Below are positions 1-5,194 of a DNA stretch of 9,660 bases, in pieces. Under the pieces are notes generated by a model. That model had not been told where the DNA came from, made no database searches, and was given only the letters and a program-made list of their open reading frames with translations. Source of the stretch: Paracoccaceae bacterium (GTDB lineage: Bacteria; Pseudomonadota; Alphaproteobacteria; Rhodobacterales; Rhodobacteraceae); NCBI GenBank assembly GCA_015485375.1, contig WFTU01000162.1:1-9660 (forward strand), written 5' to 3'. Position 1 is the first letter of the stretch. Every line of letters begins with the position of its first letter. Position numbers and translations under genes: made by a program.

Positions 1-144
1 TCGATTGGTTGTGCGGCCTGCACCACGAGGGTGCGGGTAGGCGAAGACCTCCGGGCGGGTCGTTGGCGCGCCCAGAACAAAAGTGAATGCGGAATCCATG
101 TTGATGCGCAAGGCGTAGTGCACCGTGAAGGAGCCAAAGTATGA
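1..144 (+). CDS. cysH: Phosphoadenylyl/adenylyl-sulfate reductase, C-terminal 47 codons (partial)
   Basis: The reading frame is open from base 1 to a TGA at 142-144; the start lies outside the window. The fragment carries IGCAACT (Cys codons at 10-12 and 19-21), then GEDLRAGRW, then ECGIHV, which is the characteristic tail of the CysH family. The CxxC is half of the [4Fe-4S] ligand set found in APS-type assimilatory reductases, and the Cys of ECGxH is the catalytic nucleophile that forms the S-sulfo intermediate. The known reaction is thiol-dependent reduction of APS (or PAPS) to sulfite in the cytoplasm. The stop overlaps the next start as ATGA, so the two genes are translationally coupled. 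The N-terminal CC pair is out of view; APS rather than PAPS preference is inferred from the CxxC alone. The usual neighbours upstream in Rhodobacterales are siroheme synthase and a nitrite/sulfite reductase. Confidence 0.88.
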   Translation, partial: SIGCAACTTRVRVGEDLRAGRWRAQNKSECGIHVDAQGVVHREGAKV

Positions 145-572
145 GTGTGATTGTTACAGACAGCGGTTTTTCTGGCGAAGACTGGACGCTGGGGTTTTAT
201 CCGGCCGAGGATTTGCCCCGATTGTTGGCGGAAGGGTTGCCGGCACTTGCGATCGATATAGCGAATGACGCCGATATCGCGCAGCTGGTTCCGCATTTCA
301 TGTCCATCGACATGATCCGTGTGGCCTTTCCGACGGCAGTGGACGGGCGCGGGTTTTCGCAGGCGCGGCACTTGCGAATGCTCGGGTATCAGGGGCGGCT
401 TCGGGCGGCGGGGCATGTGATCTCCGATCAATATGGCATGGCGCGACGTTCCGGTTTTGACGAGGTGGAAATTCCGGATGCCCTTGCGGGTCGCCAACCG
501 GAGGCGCATTGGAAAGCGCAGACCGACTGGCGGGCGCATAACTATCAGGAGCGGCTGCGCCGGAGTGCCTGA
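141..572 (+). CDS. DUF934 family protein of the sulfite-reduction operon
   Basis: A 143-residue soluble protein without signal peptide or membrane segment. It belongs to the DUF934 family, recognisable by the central IDMIRVAFPTAVDGRGFSQA stretch, followed by LRMLGYQGRLRAAGHVISDQ. This family sits almost always beside assimilatory sulfite reductase and CysH, and is often labelled a probable oxidoreductase of sulfite reduction, but no enzymatic activity is firmly assigned. Its ATG (141) overlaps the cysH TGA by four bases, so re-initiation after cysH is likely and no separate ribosome site is needed. The C-terminus is basic and rich in W, H and R. I infer an accessory role in sulfate assimilation from context only. 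The 48 bases to the next gene hold a small imperfect dyad (588-600, arms TCGTT/AACGA) and no clear promoter. Confidence 0.9.
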   Translation: MSVIVTDSGFSGEDWTLGFYPAEDLPRLLAEGLPALAIDIANDADIAQLVPHFMSIDMIRVAFPTAVDGRGFSQARHLRMLGYQGRLRAAGHVISDQYGMARRSGFDEVEIPDALAGRQPEAHWKAQTDWRAHNYQERLRRSA

Positions 573-620
573 ATTTGTGGCCAAGCGTCGTTCGAAACGA
601 TCCAGAATAGCGAGACCGAA

Positions 621-1439
621 ATGAACCTTACCACACCGATTTCCGCCGCCGAAGCAACGCGGCGGCCCCGACTGCCGGATGCGCAGACCGTTACTTCGGT
701 AACGCACTGGAACGTGCATCTGTTTTCGTTCCGCGTGACACGACCACAAAGCCTGCGATTCCGGTCGGGAGAATTCCTGATGATCGGCTTGCCGGGGGAG
801 AATGGGCGACCGCTGTTGCGGGCGTATTCCATTGCGTCCCCCAACTGGGATGACGGGCTGGAGTTTTTCTCGATCAAAGTGCCGGACGGGCCGCTGACAT
901 CGCGATTGCAACACATCGCGGTCGGTGATCAGGTGATTGTCCGGCCCAAACCGGTGGGAACGCTGGTTCTGGATGCGCTTTTGCCGGGCAAGCGTTTGTA
1001 TCTGGTTGCCACGGGTACCGGAGTCGCACCCTTTGCCTCGCTGGTGCGCGATCCGGAGGTCTATGAAAAATTTGACGAGGTTATCCTGACCCACACCGCG
1101 CGAACCGTGTCGGCACTGGAGTACAGTAGGGTGCTGGTAGACGGGATTTATCGCGACGGGATATTGCGCGAGATTGTCGGCGACAAGCTGCGCTACTACC
1201 CGACGACAACGCGTGAGCAGACGGCGAAGACGGGGCGCATTACGCACCTGATATCGTCGGGCGAGGTTTTTGCCGATCTGGGTCTACCGCGATTTGACCC
1301 GTCGATTGATCGCGTGATGATTTGCGGGTCCATGGCGTTGAATATGGACATGAAGGCAATACTCGAAGGCGCCGGATTTTGCGAAGGGTCGAACAGCGAG
1401 CCAGGGTCGTATGTGGTGGAGAAGGCCTTCGTCGGTTGA
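621..1439 (+). CDS. fpr: Ferredoxin--NADP(+) reductase (bacterial subclass I type)
   Basis: 272 residues, the same length class as the Rhodobacter capsulatus and Azotobacter FPRs. N-terminal FAD domain: RAYSIAS at residues 68-74 binds the flavin. C-terminal NADP domain: GTGVAPF at about 132-138 and ICGSM at about 234-238. The protein ends VEKAFVG, the C-terminal extension typical of this subclass, which packs near the flavin. The enzyme moves electrons between NADPH and ferredoxin or flavodoxin in the cytoplasm. Its position behind cysH and DUF934 suggests it feeds ferredoxin-dependent sulfite reductase; FPRs are also involved in oxidative-stress defence, so both roles are possible. The ATG at 621 is chosen because it gives the standard length; the upstream GAGACCGA is only a weak Shine-Dalgarno. 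The gene is convergent with merR, with 11 bases between the stop codons. Confidence 0.93.
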   Translation: MNLTTPISAAEATRRPRLPDAQTVTSVTHWNVHLFSFRVTRPQSLRFRSGEFLMIGLPGENGRPLLRAYSIASPNWDDGLEFFSIKVPDGPLTSRLQHIAVGDQVIVRPKPVGTLVLDALLPGKRLYLVATGTGVAPFASLVRDPEVYEKFDEVILTHTARTVSALEYSRVLVDGIYRDGILREIVGDKLRYYPTTTREQTAKTGRITHLISSGEVFADLGLPRFDPSIDRVMICGSMALNMDMKAILEGAGFCEGSNSEPGSYVVEKAFVG

Positions 1440-1442
1440 CCG

Positions 1443-1454
1443 GTAAGATCTTAC
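1443..1454. repeat. 12-bp perfect palindrome between convergent fpr and merR
   Basis: GTAAGATCTTAC is its own reverse complement and spans the 11-base gap between the fpr stop and the merR stop, overlapping the merR TAA. There is no T-tract on either side, so it is not a usual intrinsic terminator. It could be chance. Confidence 0.4.
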
Positions 1455-1870
1455 GCCACCTCGAACAGGCGGTCGATGATCGGGCAATCTGGGATGTCGC
1501 CGCGGGTGCATTCGGTGGCCATTTCGGACAGGGCGGTTTCCAGTTTTTGCAGCGTGGCGATTTTTTCCCGCACGTTTTGCAGGTGGAGCGTGGTGCGGGC
1601 GTGGACGTCGGCGCAGGAAACCCCGCGCGAGTCTACCATGGCCAGCAGGCCGCGGATTTCCTCGATCGTGAAGCCGAGATCGCGGCTGTGGCGGATGAAA
1701 GCGAGGCGTTTTAGCTGCTCGTGGCTGAACTGGCGGTTGCCGCCCGGGGTGCGGTCGGGTTCGGGCAGGATGCCGATGCGCTCGTAGTAGCGGATCGTTT
1801 CGATATTCACGCCGGAAAGGCGCGAAACTTCACCAATGGAATAGCCGCGCAGGTTTTTTGACGAAGGCAT
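1451..1870 (-). CDS. merR: MerR-family regulator, probable Hg(II)-responsive MerR
   Basis: 139 residues. The N-terminal winged helix reads YSIGEVSRLSGVNIETIRYYE (residues 10-30), followed by GGNRQF, which are MerR-family DNA-binding elements. A long dimerisation helix (about 86-118) follows, then a metal-binding loop. Cysteines are at 86, 121 and 129. Hg(II) MerRs bind the metal with three cysteines (82, 117, 126 in Tn501); here the first two keep the 35-residue spacing, but the last pair is C-x7-C, as in CueR, and the DCPII that follows is also CueR-like. Placement, divergent from merTPFA with a shared dyad operator, strongly favours mercury. MerR proteins repress without metal and, with metal bound, underwind an over-long promoter spacer to activate it. 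The start ATG (1868-1870) has AGAGGA about 6-7 bases upstream on the - strand. A copper or broader thiophilic-metal sensor is the alternative. Confidence 0.88.
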   Translation of the reverse strand: MPSSKNLRGYSIGEVSRLSGVNIETIRYYERIGILPEPDRTPGGNRQFSHEQLKRLAFIRHSRDLGFTIEEIRGLLAMVDSRGVSCADVHARTTLHLQNVREKIATLQKLETALSEMATECTRGDIPDCPIIDRLFEVA

Positions 1871-1881
1871 GGTTTTTCCTC

Positions 1882-1912
1882 TTGCATCTGTAGTTGCTAC
1901 AGATCGTAGAAG
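1882..1912 (+). promoter_or_regulatory. merT promoter with MerR operator in a 19-bp spacer
   Basis: TTGCAT (1882-1887) and TAGAAG (1907-1912) are separated by 19 bases, the abnormally long spacer that MerR-family activators need. Inside lies a perfect dyad: arms ATCTGTAG (1886-1893) and CTACAGAT (1897-1904) around TTG. Position, arm size and GTAG/CTAC core match known MerR-type operators. The dyad also overlaps the region where merR's own divergent promoter must lie, so merR is probably autoregulated. The hexamers are read by eye; the dyad itself is certain. Confidence 0.8.
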
Positions 1913-1947
1913 ACGGGGGAAATGAAGGCAAGGGGAGTCGAAAAACC

Positions 1948-2343
1948 ATGGTAACGGGCGAGGAAAGCTTTAACGGAAGCGTTGAAGAGGGCGCCGATGT
2001 CGGCGGGCGGGTGGCCACCACCGGCAGTATTCTGGGGGCGTTGGCGATGACGTCCTGCTGTATTCTGCCGCTGGTTCTGGTCAGCCTCGGGGTTGGAGGT
2101 GTGTGGATTGCACAACTGACCGCGCTTTATGCCTACAAGTGGATCACTTTCAGCATTGCCAGCGTGTTTCTGGCCTGGGGATTCTGGAAGGCCTATCGGC
2201 CGGCCGGAGCCTGCGAGGCGGGCGCGGCCTGTGCGCGTCCGGTCAACCGGCGTCTGATGCGCGGAGCCCTGTGGGTGGCGGCGTTCGTGACATTTATCGC
2301 GCTGATCTTCCCTTACATCACCCCGTATATTTTGAGCTTCTGA
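1948..2343 (+). CDS. merT: Mercuric transport protein MerT
   Basis: 131 residues with three predicted membrane helices (about 25-52, 57-82 and 105-127). The vicinal pair Cys37-Cys38 (TSCCILPL) in helix 1 is the known Hg(II) acceptor from periplasmic MerP. Cys89 and Cys95 lie in the loop between helices 2 and 3 and correspond to the cytoplasmic cysteine pair that hands Hg(II) on to MerA or cytosolic thiols. The protein sits in the inner membrane. The frame stays open upstream to a TTG at 1894, but that start would lie inside the operator. The ATG at 1948 is preferred: AAGGGGAG lies about 11 bases upstream and the length then matches the family. The first 20 residues are acidic and variable, as is common in MerT. 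It is the first gene of merTPFA; the stop overlaps the AGAAAGGA ribosome site of merP. Confidence 0.93.
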   Translation: MVTGEESFNGSVEEGADVGGRVATTGSILGALAMTSCCILPLVLVSLGVGGVWIAQLTALYAYKWITFSIASVFLAWGFWKAYRPAGACEAGAACARPVNRRLMRGALWVAAFVTFIALIFPYITPYILSF

Positions 2344-2357
2344 GAAAGGATACCGGA

Positions 2358-2660
2358 ATGAGAACCCTGTTTGCCGTGCTGGCACTGTTTCTGTCTGCGG
2401 TCGCGGCTTCGGCTGTCGAGCGCACTATCACGATCGAGGTGACGGGGCTGACCTGCCCGTCGTGTCCCTATATTGCCTCGCAGGCCATTGAGTCGGTGGA
2501 GAGCGCGCAGGTGATTGATGGCGAGTATAACGAGGAAGAGCAACTGGCGGTGTTTATCGTCACCTACGATGACGAGCTGACCACGGCCGAAGAGGTTGCG
2601 GCGGCGCCAGCGGAGTACGGCTACGAGGGCCGGATACTTGATGCAGCGACGGAGAGCTAG
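2358..2660 (+). CDS. merP: Periplasmic mercury-binding protein MerP
   Basis: 100 residues. A signal peptide (residues 1 to about 19, hydrophobic core LFAVLALFLSAVAA, ASA-type cleavage) is followed by a heavy-metal-associated (HMA) domain. The metal site is GLTCPSCPY, Cys33 and Cys36, matching the GMTCxxC of classic MerP with Leu in place of Met. The expected fold is beta-alpha-beta-beta-alpha-beta, with IASQAIESVES as the first helix and YGYEGRIL as the last strand. MerP captures Hg(II) in the periplasm and transfers it to the MerT cysteine pair. The mature domain is notably acidic (EYNEEEQ, DDEL, EE). The start ATG at 2358 is set by AGAAAGGA at 2343-2350 and by the signal peptide; the same frame is open further upstream inside merT but that part is a shadow. 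merF begins three bases after the stop. Confidence 0.93.
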   Translation: MRTLFAVLALFLSAVAASAVERTITIEVTGLTCPSCPYIASQAIESVESAQVIDGEYNEEEQLAVFIVTYDDELTTAEEVAAAPAEYGYEGRILDAATES

Positions 2661-2662
2661 GC

Positions 2663-3025
2663 ATGGATGATCGCAAGATGTTGCGCCGCGGGCTGATCGG
2701 CAGTGTTTTTGCCGCGCTGTGCTGCTTTACGCCGATACTGGTGGTGATCGTGGCCGGTGTGGGGCTTTCGGCAATCGTCGGCTGGCTCGATTATGCGCTG
2801 TTCCCGTTGCTGTTCGCCTCGCTCGGCGTGGTGGCGCAGGCGCTGTATTTGCAGGCGGGACGGCAGGGGCCCTCGCCCAAGCCGGTGATTGTCGGGCTGG
2901 TGGTTGTGCTGTCGGTGTTTCTGATCTGGATGGAGTTCCGTTTTGCCCTTCGAGTGTCGATCGGGGCGGCGCTGGCGGTTGTGCTTTATGGTCTCTGGCT
3001 GCGGCGGGCGACGGTTTCCGGCTGA
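2663..3025 (+). CDS. merF: MerF-type mercury transporter, extended form
   Basis: 120 residues. The first ~62 closely follow MerF: LIGSVFAALCCFTPILV (vicinal Cys20-Cys21 in helix 1), GLSAIVGWLDYALFPLL (helix 2). MerF carries Hg(II) across the inner membrane, accepting it through that CC pair. Classic MerF is about 81 residues with two helices and a second vicinal cysteine pair near its cytoplasmic C-terminus. Here that pair is missing: the protein has no other cysteine. Instead there are two further hydrophobic segments (about 73-91 and 95-113), giving a four-helix topology. The ATG at 2663 follows merP by two bases, with GGAGAG in the end of merP as ribosome site. An operon role in Hg(II) uptake is well supported; whether it releases Hg(II) as canonical MerF does is open. 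Confidence 0.82.
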   Translation: MDDRKMLRRGLIGSVFAALCCFTPILVVIVAGVGLSAIVGWLDYALFPLLFASLGVVAQALYLQAGRQGPSPKPVIVGLVVVLSVFLIWMEFRFALRVSIGAALAVVLYGLWLRRATVSG

Positions 3026-3053
3026 TTTTATTGGATGATGAAGGGATAATGTT

Positions 3054-4472
3054 ATGGGAAATGTAGTAGAGGCCGGCGGGTTTGATCTGGCTGTCATCGG
3101 GGCCGGTTCGGCCGGATTTTCCGCAGCGATTACGGCGGCGGACGAAGGCAAGAAGGTGGCACTGATCGGGCACGGGACCATTGGCGGCACATGCGTGAAC
3201 GTCGGCTGCGTGCCGTCCAAGGCGATGATCCGGGCGGTGGAGCCGCTGCATGTGGCACGCGCGGCGGAGCGCTTTGACGGGATCGAAGCCTCGGCCGGCG
3301 TGACCGACTGGAAAGCGGTTGTGGCGCAGAAGCAGGCGCTGGTGGATACCTTGCGCGGGGCGAAATACGAGGATGTTTTGCCGCAATACGAGGGGGTGAC
3401 CTATATCGAGGGCGCGGCGGCGTTCGCACCTGACGGGGCGTTGATGGTGAATGGCGGGAAAATTGCCGCGCACAAGGTGATTATCGCCACCGGTTCACAT
3501 CCGCATGTGCCGGACATCGACGGGATGGACGGTGTGGAGACGCTGGACAGCACCTCGGCGCTGGCGCTGGAGGCATTGCCGGAATCCATGATGATTATGG
3601 GCGGTGGTTTTATCGGTGTCGAGCTGGCGCAGATTTTTGCGCGTGCCGGTGTCGCGGTGACTATCGTGACGCGGCGCGGGCTGGTGCCGGAATCGGAGCC
3701 GGAAATCTCCACGGCCCTGCGCGGATATTTCGAGGCGGAGGGGATCACGGTGCTTTCCGGCCTGACTTACGAGCGCGTCGAACAGGCCGGCGGCAAGGTT
3801 GATCTGCATGTCTCGCAGGATGGCGCGGGCAAGGTGATTTCCGCCGAGCGGCTGTTGCTGGCGACCGGACGGGTTCCCAATAGTGCCGGCATGGGTCTGT
3901 CGGCGGCAGGGATCGAGACGGACAAACGCGGCGGGATTGTTGTGGACGAGCAGATGCGCACGACGCGCGAGGGGGTCTATGCGGCCGGCGATGTTACCGG
4001 CCGGGACCAGTTTGTTTACATGGCGGCCTACGGGGCCAAGATCGCGTCGCGCAATGCGGTGGCGGATGCGGGGATGACCTATGACAATTCGGTTATGCCG
4101 TCGGTGGTGTTTTCCGATCCGCAGGTGGCCTCGGTCGGGATGACGGAGGCGGAGGCGCGGGGGCAGGGGATCCATCTGGTGACCTCGGTCCTGACGCTCG
4201 ACAATGTGCCGCGGGCGCTGGCGGCGCGCGATACCCGCGGGCTGATCAAGCTGGTGGCGGAAGCGCGCAGCAAGCGGCTGATCGGGGCGCATATTCTGGC
4301 GCCGGAGGGCTCGGACAGCATCCAGACGGCGGCAATGGCGATCAAGGCCGGTATGACCTATGACGATCTGGGGGCGATGATTTTCCCCTATCTGACCACG
4401 GTCGAGGGCCTGAAACTGGCAGCGCAGACTTTCGAGCAGGACGTGGCGAAGCTGTCCTGTTGTGCGGGGTAG
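3054..4472 (+). CDS. merA: Mercuric(II) reductase MerA, core form without NmerA domain
   Basis: 472 residues; NADPH-dependent flavoenzyme reducing Hg(II) to volatile Hg(0) in the cytoplasm. Order: FAD-binding GAGSAGFSAA (residues 16-25), redox-active disulfide GTCVNVGCVPSK (Cys47, Cys52), NADPH-binding GGGFIGVELAQIFARAG, second FAD motif YAAGDVTG, and a dimerisation domain ending KLSCCAG. The C-terminal vicinal Cys469-Cys470 and two tyrosines, Tyr105 (AKYEDVL) and Tyr446 (FPYLTTVEGLKL), match the MerA-diagnostic Hg ligands (Tyr264, Tyr605, Cys628, Cys629 in the Bacillus RC607 enzyme), with the 24-residue spacing from the second Tyr to the last Cys preserved. These separate it from dihydrolipoamide dehydrogenases. 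The N-terminal GMTCxxC domain of many MerAs is absent; the ATG at 3054 has AAGGGA at 3041-3046. Last gene of the mer operon; no merB or merD follows. Confidence 0.96.
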   Translation: MGNVVEAGGFDLAVIGAGSAGFSAAITAADEGKKVALIGHGTIGGTCVNVGCVPSKAMIRAVEPLHVARAAERFDGIEASAGVTDWKAVVAQKQALVDTLRGAKYEDVLPQYEGVTYIEGAAAFAPDGALMVNGGKIAAHKVIIATGSHPHVPDIDGMDGVETLDSTSALALEALPESMMIMGGGFIGVELAQIFARAGVAVTIVTRRGLVPESEPEISTALRGYFEAEGITVLSGLTYERVEQAGGKVDLHVSQDGAGKVISAERLLLATGRVPNSAGMGLSAAGIETDKRGGIVVDEQMRTTREGVYAAGDVTGRDQFVYMAAYGAKIASRNAVADAGMTYDNSVMPSVVFSDPQVASVGMTEAEARGQGIHLVTSVLTLDNVPRALAARDTRGLIKLVAEARSKRLIGAHILAPEGSDSIQTAAMAIKAGMTYDDLGAMIFPYLTTVEGLKLAAQTFEQDVAKLSCCAG

Positions 4473-4502
4473 CGGCGCGAAAAAACGACGCATTAGACAT
4501 AG

Positions 4503-4553
4503 ATCAAGGTTTGGTAGGGGGCTATCCGTCCATAGTGCCCTTCAAACCTTGAT
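4503..4553. repeat. 51-nt inverted repeat between merA and the DsrC-like gene
   Basis: Arms ATCAAGGTTTG (4503-4513) and CAAACCTTGAT (4543-4553) are perfect 11-base reverse complements around a 29-base centre. The centre contains a second small dyad, CTAT (4522-4525) with ATAG (4532-4535), and AGGG/CCCT (4516-4519 with 4538-4541) that could extend it. No T-tract follows either arm, so this is not a standard intrinsic terminator. It starts 31 bases after merA and ends 15 bases before the DsrC-like ATG, so it lies in that gene's probable 5' leader. A regulatory hairpin, a factor-dependent mer terminator or a mobile-DNA scar are all possible. Confidence 0.75.
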
Positions 4554-4568
4554 TCAACGGATGGAAAA

Positions 4569-4934
4569 ATGCGCACGAGAGCTGATGAAATTACCGAAAT
4601 CACCCTGCCGGGCAGCACAGTCCGCGTGGACGAGGCCGGTTATCTGGTCGATCCGGCGATGTGGACCCGCGAATTTGCCGAGATGGTTGCCGAGCAGGAG
4701 GGGATAGAACTTACTCCGCTGCATTGGGAAATTATCGACTTCATCCGCGATTATAACGACGATCACGGTGTGATGGTCGATGTCCGGCATGTGATCAAGC
4801 ACCTCGCCAAGCTGAAGGGGATGGAGAAAAACCCCGCCCGTCGGCTGCTGTTCGAGATGTTTCCCTACGGATATGTCAAGCAGGCCATCAAGATTGCAGG
4901 CATGAAACAGCCGCGGGCCTGGAGCACGGGCTAG
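4569..4934 (+). CDS. DsrC/TusE-family protein lacking all cysteines
   Basis: 121 residues, soluble. The DsrC fold is recognisable: VDEAGYLVDPAMWTREFAEMVA, then IELTPLHWEIIDFIRDYNDDHG (residues 46-67), then NPARRLLFEMFPYGYVKQAIKIAG (88-111). DsrC proper carries two C-terminal cysteines (one in the KxACKxAG segment and one second to last) that form trisulfides with sulfite reductase; TusE keeps only the last one for tRNA thiolation relay. Here the first position is Ile107 and the tail is PRAWSTG, so neither is present and the protein has no cysteine anywhere. It therefore cannot carry persulfide; cysteine-free DsrC homologues have been proposed to be regulatory (called RspA in the literature, as I recall). 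The downstream bases show no frameshifted GC tail. The ATG at 4569 has GGATGGA just upstream. It lies close to cysH/fpr genes, consistent with a sulfur-metabolism link. Confidence 0.85.
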   Translation: MRTRADEITEITLPGSTVRVDEAGYLVDPAMWTREFAEMVAEQEGIELTPLHWEIIDFIRDYNDDHGVMVDVRHVIKHLAKLKGMEKNPARRLLFEMFPYGYVKQAIKIAGMKQPRAWSTG

Positions 4935-4946
4935 GCGCCGGTTTTT

Positions 4947-4975
4947 CCGTGCAGTCGGGTAACTGTGCGGTTTTT
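4947..4975 (+). terminator. Intrinsic terminator after the DsrC-like gene
   Basis: Stem CCGTGCAGT (4947-4955) pairs with ACTGTGCGG (4962-4970) through nine positions including two G-U wobbles, with loop CGGGTA, and is followed directly by TTTTT (4971-4975). It starts 12 bases after the DsrC-like stop and separates that gene from the ABC transporter. Confidence 0.75.
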
Positions 4976-4998
4976 GGCAGTATTATGTCGTTTTTCAC

Positions 4999-5026
4999 CT
5001 GACATGCCGGGCTGATGTGCTAGGCT
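4999..5026 (+). promoter_or_regulatory. Candidate sigma-70 promoter for the betaine-type transporter
   Basis: CTGACA (4999-5004) and TAGGCT (5021-5026) are spaced by 16 bases and lie downstream of the preceding terminator. Transcription would begin near 5032-5034, giving a leader of about 160 nt. A TATTAT at 4981-4986 is an alternative -10 but has no convincing -35. Assigned by eye. Confidence 0.4.
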
Positions 5027-5032
5027 GGTGTC

Positions 5033-5122
5033 ATGAGATGGTGGAACCCCACATATCTTCGGTCTACGGGCATTCGCCCGAACGAGCCGAAACTCCGGGC
5101 GAAATATGCCCGGCCGCGCTGA
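5033..5122 (+). CDS. Possible 29-codon leader ORF, unrecognised
   Basis: An ATG at 5033 opens a frame of 29 codons ending at TGA 5120-5122, beginning MRWWNPTYLRSTG and ending KYARPR. The product would be strongly basic with two adjacent tryptophans. No Shine-Dalgarno of quality precedes it, but if transcription starts at the predicted site the ATG would lie at or next to the 5' end, which would allow leaderless translation. It spans the structured region described below. I do not recognise the peptide; chance is a serious alternative. Confidence 0.25.
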   Translation: MRWWNPTYLRSTGIRPNEPKLRAKYARPR

Positions 5123-5147
5123 GAAGCCGCGACGCGCCCTTTGGCGC
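5037..5147 (+). ncRNA. Candidate structured 5' leader (possible cis-regulatory RNA)
   Basis: Four hairpins follow one another. GTGG/CCAC (5041-5052) can be lengthened by GAT/ATC. CGGGC/GCCCG lies in 5067-5080, CCGGGC/GCCCGG in 5095-5113, and GCGCC/GGCGC around CTTT in 5134-5147. The second and third elements are also complementary to each other: 5067-5073 with 5106-5112, and 5074-5080 with 5096-5102, with only AAT bulged, so either two small hairpins or one 14-bp hairpin can form. TTCGG (5058-5062) can pair with CCGAA (5087-5091) as an enclosing helix or a pseudoknot. Such alternatives are typical of switching leaders. I could not match it to TPP, SAM, glycine, cobalamin or guanidine riboswitch consensus. 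No ligand can be proposed beyond the transporter's own substrate. Confidence 0.4.
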
Positions 5148-5194
5148 ACCCTCCCCTGAATGATAACTGACGAAAACCAACACGGAGAAAGTAT

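Noticed and set aside
1443..1454. Palindrome between fpr and merR as a bidirectional terminator
   Set aside because: Stem of six pairs without a loop and no T-tracts; kept only as a repeat.
1894..1947. Upstream TTG start for merT
   Set aside because: It lies inside the MerR operator and upstream of the predicted transcription start, so the mRNA would not contain it.
3495..4493. Long open frame on the - strand across merA (332 codons)
   Set aside because: High-GC antisense shadow: rich in R, H and P, no family motif, fully covered by the clear merA gene.
4494..4507. FNR/FnrL-like box (TAGAC, four bases, ATCAA) before the DsrC-like gene
   Set aside because: The left half differs at two of five positions from TTGAT, and the right half is also the first arm of the inverted repeat, so the match is explained without FNR.
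5115..5175. CTGAGA in the transporter leader suggested a TPP riboswitch
   Set aside because: The second conserved TPP block (CCTGATC followed by the GTAGGGA-type end) and the P2-P3 layout are absent, and a thiamine link to this transporter is not expected.
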